In this document: in pieces, positions 25,866 to 40,477 of the stretch
Position numbering within the stretch: position 1 is the first letter of the stretch
How the letters are laid out: the number at the start of each line of letters is the position of its first letter
From: Epiperipatus broadwayi
Lineage: Eukaryota; Onychophora; Udeonychophora; Euonychophora; Peripatidae
Direction of reading: 5' to 3'
NCBI GenBank assembly: GCA_028023455.1
Contig: JAQFVV010006221.1
Location: 7,111,011 to 7,175,010 of the forward strand
Length of the DNA: 64,000 nucleotides
Translations under genes and position numbers: made by a program
The notes under the pieces: model-generated
What the model was told of the DNA's origin: nothing
What the model saw: only the letters and a program-made list of their open reading frames with translations
The model's database searches: none

Positions 25866-26455
25866 ATCTATAAGTGTATAATTCTTAAGCAGTCTTTTAT
25901 CACCATTTTTAAATAGTGGAACAATAATATTGCAATTTAATCGTTATGTAAGTATTGGAGAAAAATATAATTAATAACATTTTAAGAGAAAAACTCTGCA
26001 GAGTGAACATTTTGTAAGCCAAAAATTAAGTTTGCAACTTCATCTTCAGTAGTAAGTAACAGAGTATTGTGCCAATGCCAAATTGGCACATGTATATAAA
26101 ATAATTTTGTATAAAAATTATTATCAAAATCTTTCGGAAAAAAGAATTTGAAAGTTACAATTAATTACTTTAAAGAGGGGAGAGGGAGTTTTCCTATAAA
26201 AAAAAAAACTAAGAGTTTATAAAAGAAAGAGTGTTATTATTATAAATTAAAAGTTAAAAATCTCTTTTCATTCCAGTTTAGTAGAATAAATGTGTATATA
26301 TGTGCGATGGTAAATAGAAATAAATGTTAGCTCATTAATAAGATAAATGCGTGTTAGAATAATATTAAAAAAAAATAAACAAATATTGAAATGAAATGTA
26401 TTTAAAAACACAGTGGTGGACTACTAATTAAAGATATGAAAACAACACGTTTTAA

Positions 26456-28855
26456 CCCTTTGAGACCGAAAACCGCTTGTTTACGCATTAAAAAAAGTTT
26501 ACAATTTCGACCGCAATAGCGTGCAAACCGTATACGTCACAGTCACGCTTTTTTTTTCTTTCTCTCCGCCATTTTTCTATCTTTTTGTACGTCTAAAAAT
26601 TTTTTCTGTGCGATGAAAATTAGATTTTTTATAGCAATTTTTGTAAAGTACATTATTAAAATTTTGTAATTTTTTTTATCTTTCTAGATTTTATCAACCG
26701 ATAAAAAAAATATACGGAGAAAAGAATTATTTTCACCGCTAAACGTAATTACGTTTATAACGAACTTTTCTGTTGATGTGTTTGATTTTGAGGTTTCATA
26801 TTCCCCATTACCTGTAAGTATTCAACATTCATCATCATCATCTCCCACTAATATATAATAATTGCTTGTAATTCCTTTGGGTTATTTATTTTATTTTATT
26901 TACTTTTTTATACATTCATTGTAGATAGTTTTTATTATTTTATAGCATACTTTGCTATTATTTTGCTATATAATAATGCATAATTTTACTCACTCTTACC
27001 CTCATGATATTCCAATAATGTAGTAATTATTTTTTACATGCATAACTTAGAATTTACTACGTTTTTATTCATTTCTTGTAGATAACTTTTTATTCATTTT
27101 ATAGCATACTTTGCAGATAACTTTTTATTCATTTGATAGCATACTTTGCTATTATGGTTTGCTATGTAATAATGCATAATTTAGCTCACTCTTACCCTCA
27201 TGATATTCCAATAATGTAGTAATTATTTTTTACATGCATAACTTAGAATTTACTACGTTTTTATTCATTTCATTGTAGATAACTTTTTATTCATTTTATA
27301 GCATACTTTGCAGATAACTTTTTATTCATTTGATAGCATACTTTGCTATTATGGTTTGCTATGTAATAATGCATAATTTAGCTCACTCTTACCCTCATGA
27401 TATTCCAATAATGTAGTAATTATTTTTTACATGCATAACTTAGAATTTACTACGTTTTTATTCATTTCATTGTAGATAACTTTTTATTCATTTTATAGCA
27501 TACTTTGCAGATAACTTTTTATTCATTTGATAGCATACTTTGCTATTATGGTTTGCTATGTAATAATGCATAATTTAGCTCACTCTTACCCTCATGATAT
27601 TCCAATAATGTAGTAATTATTTTTTACATGCATAACTTAGAATTTACTACATTTTTATTCGTTTCATTATAGATAACTTTTTATTGTATTTGATAGCATA
27701 CTTTGCTATTATGGTTTGCTATGTAATAATGCATAATTTAGCTCACTCTTACCCTCATGATATTCCAATAATGTAGTAATTATTTTTTACATGCATAACT
27801 TAGAATTTACTACGTTTTTATTCATTTCATTGTAGATAACTTTTTATTCATTTTATAGCATACTTTGCAGATAACTTTTTATTTATTTGATAGCATACTT
27901 TGCTATTATGGTTTGCTATGTAATAATGCATAATTTAGCTCACCCTTACCAGTTGCTCCACATCATCATCATCAGTTATTTTGAAATTGATTTTGCTCAT
28001 GCATTTATATTTTCAACAATTTGCAAACTGTCTTCAAACTATCCACTCTGTTCTGTGAAACTAACAAGGTGAAAAAAATAAATACCTCACAATGCTGAAT
28101 CAACAGTCATCATCATCTCCCACTCATATATAATAATTGCTTGTAATTCCTTTTGATTATTTATTTTATTTTATTTACTATGTTGTTATTCATTTTATTT
28201 TAGAAACAAATTTTTAAATTATTTATTTGCATATTTGGCAATTATGATCTGCCATGAAATAATGCATAATTTATCTCGCCCCACCCCTGATTTTTCAATA
28301 ATATAGTCATTATTTTTACCCCCATAACTTAGAATTTACTAAAGTTATTACTGTTATTTTTTTTGATCCTCACTAAAACCTTGCATTTCTAATAGATATC
28401 CCGCATAGAGGGCCTAGAAAAACAACTGCTTGCAAAAATAGAACACATAGAGTGTCAAGCAGAAAAAAGAAATTGAAATGGTCACCTTTTGCCACATTAC
28501 ACCAACAATCTGTAACTCAGGTAGGTCATGTTATATATTATTTTTTTCTGCATTTTATGACGAATGTGATGAAGCTGTCTATGAAATTGTCATTTTAGGC
28601 TATATCTTTCAAAATTGAGAGTTTGTGAACCAATGTAAAAATAAAGATATATAAAATGTGAAAAATCTCCTTTCTTTAATTATTTTTTTGTGGTAATAAC
28701 TATTTTATCAGCTTCATTACATTCTTTCATATTTGCACTTTCTAAAAATGTATATATATTTGTTATTTATTGTAATAAATTAGACATTTCATTTAAAATT
28801 GTATGTCCTGTAATTTTTTCTGTGAATTCAAAATGGCCGTTCAGGTCACAAGGGG
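26456..28855. mobile_element. Non-autonomous piggyBac-type element
   Basis: TTAA at 26452-26455 and 28856-28859 bounds termini CCCTTTGAGACCG (left) and, read inward, CCCCTTGTGACCTG (right). TTAA target sites with CCCTTT-type ends are diagnostic of piggyBac. No transposase is readable. The interior is dominated by a tandem array at about 26820-27950. Smaller CATCATCATC-type repeats and short duplicated blocks around 26830 and 28100 flank the array symmetrically. Confidence 0.88.
26820..27950. repeat. Tandem array, ~197-bp unit, five copies plus partial
   Basis: CTCATGATATTCC recurs at about 27001, 27196, 27394, 27591 and 27754, giving spacings of 195, 198, 197 and 163. Each unit holds a TTTGCTATTATGGTTTGC block, a CTCACTCTTACC block and two AACTTTTTATTCATTT segments. 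The central copies are almost identical, which implies recent expansion or homogenisation. The last interval is shortened by a deletion. Confidence 0.92.
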
Positions 28856-28859
28856 TTAA

Positions 28860-30075
28860 AACAGCTACTACTAATCAAACAATCGATCAAAGAACACGTC
28901 ATAGGATTAGTTATCAAGGAATTTATTGCACTTATTCCCGGAGGATATAAAAACGAAAACAATTCACAGATATAAATAGCTAGATTTTATCGGACATTCA
29001 GTTGGAGTTTGCAATTCAGTCTAGTTTGCAGTTTCAGTCTATTTAGCAGTGTCAGTCTTGTTTACATTATTTAGCAGAAACAGAAATGCAGTGCTGAAAA
29101 TCTTATGGAAATATACGCTGGTGCTTCAGCCCTTTGTCCAACAAGATCATCAAAACCTGCCTGTGAAATAATGTCTTCATAACCACTCCGAAATCCTCCG
29201 TCAAAACATTCAACTGTCTTCAAGAATAAAAATGGATTCGCATAAAATCTCTTCAAGAATTGTCAAAATCTAACCGGTTAGATATAATTCATCGGAAGCA
29301 GCAGAAGCAGCCAATGACAAGCAAAAAAAATCCTAGGTATATATTTTATTATTATCATTTATATGTAGTAGTCACCACTGTAATCCGTAAATATTCAAGA
29401 GTCAAATTATATGAACTCTATCATGCATAAAATGAACTATTGATATGTGTGCATGAGTTTCAAATGCTATAAATGCTTTATTATTATGTTTGCGAATGCG
29501 AGATAATTTAAAATGTCAAAGATTATTTTTGTTTTTTTCATAAAATATACTATCATGAGTTAATTTAAAAATGTACGTGTGTTAAAATTGGATTTATAAA
29601 ATGTTTATAATGCGTTTATGTTAGTTAGTAAATTATCTTTAAACTTAAGTAATGTTGATTAAAATAAATTGTCTTTAAATTTAAACTTTATCTGTCGGTC
29701 AAATCTTTTTATCAAGCTCTTCTTACCAATATTTTATTACTGATTAAATTAGACTGGGCTAGTTAAGGGAATTGTTTCGAGCGCTGGATTATGAGCCTAA
29801 TGCCCGAATATGTTAGTCTTCAGACTAGCTGGTGCCCCAGGGTTTACCCCGAAACAAATAAAGTATTTGGATAGTAGGGGTTTGAATCTAGCAGCCGAGA
29901 TGGGCCATTGTTGATAGTTAAAGCTATCAATAAGATCTCCCATTTTGCTTGAACGTGCCGGTTCGTCCACGTAACCTTTATAAGAGTATAAATGTATTAT
30001 GAAGGAGTTTGAAGCCGGCCAAAACTTATATATACGTATAAGTAGGTGGTTTCAGCGGTTCGACCCGGTACAGTA
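28860..30075 (+). mobile_element. LTR-like segment (possible solo LTR)
   Basis: The segment is GC-richer than its surroundings. A TATA-like GGATATAAAAACG lies near 28939-28951, followed by a region with repeated CAGT/TTTGCA words. It ends near a GGTTCGACCCGGTACA boundary, where composition drops back to AT-rich. No second LTR or pol gene was found and no target duplication could be fixed. An LTR remnant is my inference from layout and composition only. Confidence 0.3.
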
Positions 30076-30079
30076 TATA

Positions 30080-31073
30080 CATTCAGCCAAATCATTTATT
30101 ATTTCCTAAATAATATTGGTGTTATGAGTCAATATATTGTCCTACAAAATGTCGATTAAAAACACTGTTAATAAATTTAAAATTATCAATAACATCGGTC
30201 AATTTACCATTAATCAACAGATGTGATATGTTTTTACATTTGTCTTTTTTAAATAAAGAATTAATAATTTTTCTGATATCTTATGACCTGCATTATATAA
30301 ATAGCTAACTTAACCCTAAATATTAACCTATTTGCATGTACTTTTTATATATAAGTCTAAAGTTTACATTTTTGATTTTAATTGAAATTTTTTTGTTCTA
30401 TTTTTTTTTTAGAAATTTTTACTACTCCTACAGGTACTCAAAATTCTACTAGTGTTGTTTTAACATTTCTAGAAATCTATTATTAATTTTATAGTAAACA
30501 TATATATAAAATATAATAAATTTATATTATATTTTAAAATTTATTTATTAATATAAATTGGAGGGGTAATGAATATATAAAAGGCAAATAATATTAAAAG
30601 TGATGAAATGAAACAAGGATGGATAAATAGTTTAAATCTCTGAATATTTTTTTACAGAATGTTAAAACAAATCTAGACTAATTTTGAATATTTATGGGTC
30701 TAGTAAAAATGTTCAAGATGAGAAATACAACAAAAGATTTTTAATTAAAATTAATTTTTAGAAGTTATATTAACTTTTTGGGTATATACTTTATAAAATG
30801 TTGATTGATATTAGTGTAAAAATTAAAAAGAAAAAAAAGAGGAAAATTGGAAGAATATGTATGTTATACTAAAGAAGGAAGAATGTAAGTAATTATGATT
30901 ATTTTAATATGATTTATTGTTAAGAATTTTTGAATGCTTGTCTTTCATATTTATATATATATATATATATTTGTAATTCTTTGATAAAACCCATTAGAAA
31001 GAGGTGAATATTAATGATTCATTAATAAATAAACAAGATTTAAAAAGATGGAACATGTGTGTATATATATTGT
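30080..31073. other. AT-rich stretch, no gene seen
   Basis: Simple (TA)n tracts at about 30953-30970 and 31062-31072. No exon or element end could be supported. Confidence 0.5.
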
Positions 31074-32400
31074 AACGGGCGTACCCCCTATTTAACATAT
31101 AAATTTTATTCTTTCCCTTTAATCTATCTAGTGATGGACCTATAGTCACCCATCAAACCTATTTGTAACCCAATTCTTGGTTCACACCATTTAGTGATAT
31201 GAATTTAATATTAATTTTATTAATCACAAAAAAAATAAAATAATGTGAGATACAATACAGATAAACGTATCTACCCTGAATTTATTAACTAATATTAACG
31301 TATCTACCCTGAATTTATTAACTAATATTATCCAAACAAATAGATCTACTACCAATGTCTCAGCTAACTGCAACTAACTACTCGCTATATTTTCCCCGAT
31401 AAAATAACTCCCTTAAGATAGATTTATTTAATTGTCCCTGGTGTATTTATGAACATCAACTTATTGATCTCAAATACCAATCTACTGGATATAATAAGAA
31501 TTATACCGATAATCTTTGCACATTGATTTCTCATATGTTCATTTGAGATATTCGCCCTACCCGTTCTAACTCAGTATCTCAGGGAGTGGTGATGATGGTA
31601 CCGTTGGAGCACATAGATCATTCATGTGTAAGAATGTATGACAATTTTATTTAAGTAATTTTTATGCTACATATAAAATCTCCAGTACCTTTCTGTAAAA
31701 TAGGCTAATAAAATCTAATTCTAAATGTGTAAGAATTCATTATTTCCTCAGCCTAAACAAAATATTTATTTTATAAACCCTCTATATTACTAATTGTATA
31801 AATTTGGACAAAATCCACACACATATGCATAATATAAGTAAGTAAATGATTATAACTATAAAAATAATTACGTACATATTATGAGAAGACGTATATCAAA
31901 AATCTTTTATTTATTGACTCCCTAATATTTTTGGTATAATACACTTGAATAATTTAAATATAATGATTAATGTATTAATTATATTTAAATTCTTTATTAC
32001 ATTTAGGACATATTTGACAGCTATAAAACATTTAAAAGTTTATATATAACAATGGGAACGAATAAGATTACTACATGTCGGTAAGCTTACGTTTAGAAGA
32101 CTAGCCATATTCAATATTATGAACGGTTCATTCTTTGTTTCTTTTCTGGGTGTCTAATCTTCAGTTGAGAGTCACATTTAAGATTTCCTATATTTATCAG
32201 CAGAAGTCTTTAAAGCAATATTTGATGATGATAGGCAGGTGTCAGGGTTTCTGATGATTTACATTTATGGGGCACTCGGTAGGAGTCCAGTATGCTTTAG
32301 CTTTATCCCACGCTATTCATGTCATTATTTTACTTTTTGCAATTTAATAATTCTCCTATTTTTCTCTCTGTCCTTTTTATACTCCCTTCCGTCTTTCCAG
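31074..32400 (-). mobile_element. Retroelement-like remnant, minus orientation
   Basis: The block opens abruptly after a (TA)n tract with TGTAACGGGCGTACCCCC, an LTR-type terminus. On the minus strand near 32380 there is TATAAAAAGGACAGAG, a plausible promoter. Composition is less AT-rich than the flanks. No pol motif was found and the far end is not resolved. Confidence 0.35.
31264..31329. repeat. Perfect two-copy tandem duplication, 33-bp unit
   Basis: AACGTATCTACCCTGAATTT plus 13 further bases occurs twice with no mismatch (31264-31296 and 31297-31329). Perfect identity indicates a very recent event. Confidence 0.95.
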
Positions 32401-34240
32401 ATGCCATGAATTTTCTTCTCTAATCTTCCTTTTTTTTTTCATTTCTTTAAATCAATTACATAAAAAAAATACGAATATTTTGGCACACTATCGATTTTCA
32501 ATCTGATAATATTTTGACATTCTTACTATTTATCAGATTGGTTTAAAATAAAATTATTTGTTTATCTGCTTTGACCCAAAACTATTTTTGTATATTTACA
32601 TCTGTTTTCCTTTGTCCGATTACAAAATTTGAACAAAAGCAGAAAAAAATAACCTTTTACTGTAAATGTAGATTTTTCAAGAATTTGAAGATATAACAAT
32701 GGAAAGACGAATAAACAAAACAAAAAATATATACAGAAAGCATCTTTATCTCCAAATTTCAGATTTATTATAGTGATAAAAAAAAATGTTTGAGTTCAGC
32801 AGATTTCCAAATTAGATTTTATGTATTATTAACACAAATTATTATTATTTTTTTTTAATGACTTCTCATAATATCTATAATTTAAAAAAAGAAAATAACT
32901 ATCCGCATATATGTATATTGCTTATATGTTGACCACACATATACATTAGTGCTGAATTTAAGTAAAGGTTCATTATAAGTAATCGGCCCTTGTAACAGAA
33001 TTCGAACCTCGTTCCTGTTAGAAGTAAGATGATGAAAATGTGAAAGTGATGACTATTAAAGTACCTAAGCTTTGATTGTTCAACATTAATTCTATAAAGA
33101 CAGAATCCTATGTTCTTTGCCCATGACTGCTTAATGTTTCATTGCAATGAATCTCTATCTGAAGGTCATTATAATGCTATTTGCCATTCATGGATTAAAT
33201 TATTAGATTGATTTTATGCTTTTGCAAGACATCATAAAGTATGTATTTAGAAAAGAAAAATGCAAATCAATATGTAATATTTATATAAATTGATTTTATT
33301 AGTAATTGGATAATCCATGTGAAATTCTTTCTTTACTAAGTAGTTTACAGCGAATATAATTTCAATATACGTTTTTTAGAATAACTTAAGTTTGCATTGT
33401 ATAAACATAAAATATATTATGTTGCTAGAAACTTAAAATAAGAAAAAGCAATGAACTAAAGAGAATATAATAGTAAAATAAAGAATTCAATCATTTTACA
33501 AATTATTAATTTTATGCTTGTTCATATATCTTAAATTTTGAAAATGTATTTCAAATTTGAATTTTTTTTAGTCAATTGTTTTATTGTATTCTTTGCAGAT
33601 TTAAGATTACAAAATATGTAATAAAGTAAGACTTAGTTTTAAAAAAAGTGAATTAAATGTCAGACTATACAATAATTTTTGCTCCAAATAATTTTGATAA
33701 ATTACAATTTGAAAATGCAAATGCAGCATTTCTCAAGGTATTAAAGAAAATAAGTGACAGAAACATAATAATAATAATAGAACATAATTCTATTTAAAAG
33801 GTATAACAATTTAAAGATTATTCATTGAAATAATTGTACATATAAAGCACAACTTAATTATTAGTTTTTATTACAATTCAACTATTATAATCTAAAACAT
33901 TTCCTATCGATTATTTCCAAAATATGTGTGCATGTATTTTATGTATATATATTCTAATATTCTCATGGACAAATGATAAATTCATAGCATTATTTCCATG
34001 GTATATATAGAAAGCAAGCACACACTGATATATCTACATTTTTCTTTTCTTCACCATCCAGCAGAATTATTTTCAGTGGCAAAGCTTTACATTGTTAGAT
34101 AGAACTAAAAGACTTTCTGATAATAGCTGTTTTCACAAAGATGCTACTGAAAAAATGCTTCTTCATAATGGTTTTGATCACAGGATTATTAATAGGGCTT
34201 TTTTATATAATAATAAAAAAGATTTTTTTTCCCCATGTGT
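32401..34240. other. AT-rich stretch, no gene seen
   Basis: A B-box-like motif sits on the minus strand near 33000 (GAGGTTCGAATTCTG) without a full tRNA fold. Otherwise only simple AT sequence. Confidence 0.45.
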
Positions 34241-34244
34241 CAAA

Positions 34245-34315
34245 GCATCGGCCAGGAAGCGAACCCGCAAACCCGGGACAACTGCTTGTAAGGCAGCTGT
34301 GCTGATCACCAACGC
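34245..34315 (-). tRNA. tRNA-like sequence, anticodon UAC (Val), probably pseudogene or SINE head
   Basis: On the minus strand GCGTTGG (start) and CCGATGC (end) form a 7-bp acceptor stem with two G-T pairs. GCTGC-CTTACAA-GCAGT makes an anticodon arm with UAC in the loop, and GGGTTCGCTTCC resembles a T arm with about four pairs. The D-arm region is only 11 nt, too short for a canonical D arm, and the variable region is long. This argues for a degenerate tRNA or the tRNA-derived head of a SINE rather than a functional gene. Confidence 0.45.
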
Positions 34316-37300
34316 TTTTTTGATACTTCAAAAATTAAGACTATTCTGCCATAAATAAAGGGAGTAACTGATAAAATTGGTAATGTTTTAAAGAAAAATA
34401 ATATCCACACAATTTATACTATATTTAAAACAATTATCAAAGTATTTCCCTTGGAGTGTCATGGTGTATATGAAATTCCAAGTGGAGTTTGTTTACATTC
34501 ATTCATTGGACAGACCAAATCATAGAATAAACATAAGAAATGAAGAACATTTTGGCAGTAAGGGAAAATTTTAATTTATCAGCCATTTATACACACATTA
34601 AATTAACTAACCTTGACATCAATTTTAATAAAACACATATTTTGGCAAAAATTGAACAATATGACTAGAGATTGCTAAGTGAAGCTATGGAGATTTTTAA
34701 AAGATCTAAGAGCATAAATGTAAAGTGTGAATTAAAGAAAATTAACAATATTTGGAAAAAGCTATTGGAGGATAAAATATTTTTAAAGCTTCTCAACCAA
34801 TACAATTTGAAAATGAGAAAATAACAAAAGAAAAAAAATATTTTTCATCTCACCACACACATTCCTATGATTTGAGAAAGAAGATCTGAGGAAAGTACTT
34901 GTTATTGTACTGAAATATCAGCTAATTAGCTATTATATTTTTATTACACGAAGCTCCCGAAAATAATACTATGAATTCAGACACACACATATATATAAAG
35001 TGCAGTATTTATAATTTTAATATCATAGTGAATATATATGGTAATGGGAAATACATAGAATAGCATTTTTACTATACCATTCTTGAAAGTTGTCATTATT
35101 TACTGAACAAGGCAGCTATTCTATATATTCAAACTCCTGAACCATTAAATCTACATTTTGATTTCATTTTAAATTATTCTAACTATCACAAGCCTCCAAA
35201 ATAATGTCAAGTATGCAAATCACTTGGAATTATTTCAAGTCAACATGTATTATTAAGTAAGGCATCAAATTAATAATTATTAGCTATAGTTCCAGATCTT
35301 CTTACAGTAACAATCTCGTTATAAATGATCTGTAAAATCTGTTCTAAACAGAGCAGTTTTGTAAGGCCTCATTCAAATTTTCCTTATGCACTACTTTCTT
35401 AGAAAAGAATGCTCTGTTAAAGATCTTATAAAGATATCAACTTAAAATTCCCAGTATTGTAATCCCAATAATATATATATATACTTGTTCAATATGTTTC
35501 AATGTCTCAGATAAGTGTTAAATAGTAAAAAAAATTATCAATAAGTCAGATTTGTATGGAGTGAGATATGGAGATAGCTGAACACTAACTAAATAGATTA
35601 AAACTTAATATAATTTATTCATATCAAATGTATTACATGAATATAAAAAAAACTGAATCACCAAAATTTAAAACAAAACAACAGAAAAGGAAAGACTAAT
35701 ACATAAAGGAAAATAATGTATATAATATAAATGAGCCCCCCCCCCCTTTCTTAGATCTATAAAAAGATATATATATATATCTGTCTACATATGTACACAC
35801 ACCTAATTGATACAAAAATGTAAAATCAAAAGATTAAATGTTTCAACTCTTCTCAGGATTTCAAATATCTTCATGTACAAAAACTACAATAGTCAGGGCT
35901 TCTGATGATATAAGAATTCTTATTTCGATATTTTCTTCATAGCATTTTTTCAGCAGACATTTTAAAAATAAAAACAGTCAGGAATAGAATAACATGATGA
36001 TGATGAGAAGAGATAGTGTATTATGGAGCAGTCATCCATCTACATAGTTTTTTTTTAATCAATTTATTCAAAAGCTTTCTGATGTATAATATTTCACACC
36101 ATGCATAATATTAAAATTTTTCCTTGGGGTTGATTGCCACTTTTAATGATTAATTATATTTATACAGTTCTGCTACCATCCATCTATAGTTTTTTTTTAA
36201 AGGATGTAACTTCAACTGAAATTTTTTCTCACTTAAATTTGTTTTAAGATGCAAGAGGTAGCTTCTTAAACATGATCTGCCTTTTTCTCACTGAAAAAAT
36301 ATCTTAATTCACAAAAGATTTTTTTGTCTCAATTTAATTATCAGATAAGTTTTCTAAATAATAGAATAATTAAAGTTTTACTGAAATTGAGAAGAAAAAA
36401 AAGTAAATTGTCTAATCAATATTTGCAAAATCATTGTAACTTTGTTGAGAGAAAAACAAAATTAATTTCTCTCAAATAAAAAGAAAAGAAAAAATACTAC
36501 ATATATAAAAAAAATTTAAATAATTTTTACTCTCTCAATTTCTAATTAAATCCCATCATTATCTGATAAGTTAAAAAAAAATGTGATTTTTATATCTTAG
36601 ACTGATTAAAATAGTTCTGAGTAAGAGACTTATATTACATTAACAATAACTTAAACACCATATGTTTGTATACTTATATAAGTCTACATACATATTTCTA
36701 AATTTCATTTTCTATTTTGCTTTTTTATTTTAAATACAAAAAAAAGCTATAGGTAGATCTTATAAATGTATGTAATTTTATGAAACAGAGTAAGCTAGTA
36801 CAAATTTGTGATGGTGTTTTATCACAACATCCTCTTCATAGTATGTTTAAAGAATTAGATTTAATATTAATTTAATTAGATATGGTGAGTAGATAATAAT
36901 ATTTTTTTAAAATAAAGAATCTTAACATTATCATTAACTTATTATAAAGTGTTTTAATTTTTTTTATATATAAATTTACATTTAACTGCCTTGATTAAAT
37001 TTACATTTCAGTTTATTTACATGACAAGAAAGCCAAAAGTTTGTTCACACAAAAGAGAAAAAGTCTGGTTAAAAAAAAAACAACTAGTTAATTTGAAAGT
37101 GTGCGCGCGCGTGTGTGTGTGTGTGGGGGGGGGGGATTTCAAATTCAAAGAGGAAAAAAAGATATTAATATTTCATTTAATAAAATAGTAAATTACATGA
37201 TTAATTTTTTTTTAAAAAAAAACTCAGGACCATGATTTATCATGCATAGATGTGAAAAATAATTCTTTGAAAAATGATAGATTAGTAACAAAAAATAATA

Positions 37301-37349
37301 TTTTTATAGCACTAATTTTGAGACCAAAGAAATCAGGCAATGGATGTGG
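34316..37349. other. AT-rich stretch with simple repeats, no gene seen
   Basis: This interval holds a C-run near 35736, a (TA)n tract near 35769 and a GCGCGC/GTGTGT/G-run composite near 37100-37135. The frames are low complexity. No exon or transposon end could be supported. Confidence 0.5.
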
Positions 37350-38694
37350 AAAAACAATGTTTGTCATATAATGGATCAAGAGTTCACTGTATATCTTTCA
37401 TCATTATCATTATTTTTAACTATTATTGATCCACTGCAGAATGAAGATTCCCACAAATTTAATCCAGTTTCTCCAATCATTACTCTCCTCCACATTACAT
37501 CAACAAACCTTTATCTATTCATCTCACAAGTGGTTTCTTTTTAAAATCTCTGGGGATTCAGTTTAAAGTTTCAACTATTCATCTATTATTATCTTTTCTA
37601 ACAATATGTTCAGACCAGCTCCATTCCATGTTAAACTCTTAATTGTTTCAATGATGCCAGTGATACCTTTTAAGTTTTCTCATCCATGTAGTTTATTTTT
37701 GATCTTTTCTTGTTACTTCTAACTCCACCATACTTCACTAAGTGATCTAAAGTCTCTGCATTGCTTTTTTGTTCAGTATCTAAGTCTCAAATTCATAAAT
37801 AAAAACTGGTAAAACACATATTAAAAACCTTTCTTTTCAAACATATATACCTATTTTCTTATAATACTTATTTCTACTAAAAGCATTTTATACAAGTTTA
37901 GTTCCATGATTAATTTTATTCATTATGTTTCCATCTAAATAATCTAAAACATTTGAAATTATTAATATCTTCTATTTAATAATTATATATTTTATTCTTC
38001 AGAGAAAATCAATTAAATATTACTTTTAATCTTTTTAACATTTATCTTTAGATCTACTTTTTTTTTTTTACCTTTACTTGATAACTTTTGCAATATTTTC
38101 TGAAGCTCTAAAGCATTGTTTGGAAAAACATTCACTTTATTTGCAAAATATAGATAATTTAAATAACTTTATCTACTTATTTATTTTTCCTACTTAGCTT
38201 TCCATTTTAATGTACAGACTACTTTTTGCAAAGTTGCTATAAAAAGTTTTGGAAATATAGAATTATCCATTGTAAATCCTTCTTAATTTTCTTAGTATCA
38301 CCATACAATTTAATCACTGCTGCTGCATTTTGGTAAATATTTTTCAGAAGATGACAATGTTCTGGATACATAGCTTCATGATCCAAAGCTTTAATTACCA
38401 TAAAAATGCTTAGAGAATCAAATGCCTTTTCATAATCCACAAATCCAGAGAATAACAGCAACTCATATACATTTGTTCTTTCTATATATTTGAATGTGAT
38501 ATTATTGTTCTAAAACCATTTTTAAATTCAGTATATATATATATATTGTTGATAGAATCCAAAGTTTGCTGTGAGTTGTAGTAATTTTGATAAAGATTTT
38601 GTACAGAACTGATAAAAAACTGATAGATTGTAATTTCTAATATCTGTATCATTTTTCTTAAATATCATTATTATATGTTTCCAATTATCTTGTA

Positions 38695-39423
38695 CAGCAT
38701 TTCTCTACCCTTTTCTTTGGAAGACCAGCAAATGACCTAGAAAAATTTCGGAGACCAGCATGTTTACAAAATAAAGTGTTTCACAAAAGTTTTATTTTTT
38801 TATTGTATCGATTACAAACAAATAAAAAAATCAAATAAAATAAATATGTAAAAAATTATCAAAAATTAGTAAAACAAGCAATACATAAAATATCACACAA
38901 TACAAAGGGGTCGGGATATTTTTTCAGTTCTAGGTGTCACGATAAACCCGAATTTTAGATATTCTTTATCATAATATTGAATAAAATTCACCTTTTCTCT
39001 TTTTATATTTCCCTACATTTTCATTGTCTGGTATCTTTTTCCAATTATGCTAGAAGATATACTGATAGGCTAATTTACGTTTTGATTTTGTTTTTCTTTG
39101 TCGGTATTGTTAACATTAACATGATCTTTTTTGCAAATTTTGAAAATAGTTTGTTGTGCTATTTTAAAGAGGTTATTCCAAAAAATTGTTTTTAAAAAAA
39201 AATCATGAAATATTTATTTTAAAATTCTACCATAATCAATGACAGATTTAAGAAGACAACACTTTTGCTACTTTAACCTAAATGAATTGAAACAATGCAA
39301 TATGTTTTATGCACATGCATTTATCAACATACAAATTTGATTAACATGATCCAGTTTATTTTTGCACGAATACTGCATACCAGCAAAAAAAAAAATGTAT
39401 GAACCAGCAGTTGGGAAACACTG
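38695..39423. mobile_element. hAT-like insertion within the LINE
   Basis: The left end CAGCATTTCTCTACCC resembles the reverse complement of the right end, CAGTGTTTCCCAACTGCTGG, a CAG.GTTTC-type hAT terminus. GACCAGCA words recur near both ends. The flanking octamers (ATCTTGTA and ATACATCT) do not match well, so exact ends or duplication decay are uncertain. It lies between two RT segments of the LINE, so it is younger than the LINE. Confidence 0.6.
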
Positions 39424-40477
39424 ATACATCTTTATCATTTAAACATTTGTCATGTACTTTGCCAATAATTTATTTTTTCACTTGCTTTTTTTAAAATGTC
39501 AATAATAATTCCATTAATTTTTGGAATTTTATCCTTCTTTATAAGATTTAATTGCATATTCCACTTTTTCATTTAAAATATTTGACAATTTAGAAAATGC
39601 AGTAATTATAGTCAATACTTTTTTTTCTGTTCTTTATTATTTTATAATTTTTATAGAACTTCTACACATGTCATGGTATAATTTTTCTTCTTAATAACTT
39701 TCATCTTTTCTTCTTATTTGGTGAAACAACTTATATTTCCAATCTGAAAATGATGTTTTACACTTACGAGAATTTTATTCTATTTTACATCTTTCCTTAC
39801 TAATTCACAATTATATTTTTTCATGTTATTATTAAACTTTTTTTAAAAAAAAAAAAAAAATCAATATTACTTCTTTTCTTCATATATTATCTAGTCACAT
39901 TAGAAAATTTATTAGTAAATTGCTGCCTTTTTTATATTATTTATATTTTTTGCACTTCTCAATAGAGTATTGTTTATCTTTTTATTGATATCAGTCAAGT
40001 ATGAATTATCCTCAATGTCAATATTTTTAAACGATTTGCAATGTTTCTGAATTCTGGGGAATATGACCTGTACATATTATCTTCCTTAATAGTTTTTATC
40101 TCTAGTTTTGCATGAATTTAACTCCAGTTTTGCATTAATATGTATCTTCCATCTTATTAATCAAAAATTACTTTTTAATGTTGTTCCTTTTAAGATCATT
40201 AGTCTTGAAATACATATTATCTGTTAATCAAAGTATAACCCAATTATTGTTCTTTTACATTTGGATGTTATATTGTCCATTTTTGTTTACTATTTTTTTT
40301 CAAAGAAAGATTTATAATATGCATTTTTTCTTTTTCTAAGAACTTAATAAATCTGTATCATCACTTATTTCTATCACCATAATCAAATTCAGTCACAATA
40401 TTTTTCATCTTTCAATAGTTTATCACTTCTAGAAATAATATCACCCATGTCATTTTTAAAATATGGTTTGTTGTAAT

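Noticed and set aside
26820-27950. Regular repeats suggesting a CRISPR array
   Set aside because: Units are ~197 bp and contiguous without unique spacers, and they lie inside a piggyBac-type element in animal DNA.
32995-33030. B-box-like motif suggesting a tRNA gene
   Set aside because: Only a T-arm-like segment is present. No full cloverleaf could be folded.
34092-34358. 88-codon plus-strand open frame
   Set aside because: It overlaps the tRNA-like sequence on the other strand and has no domain.
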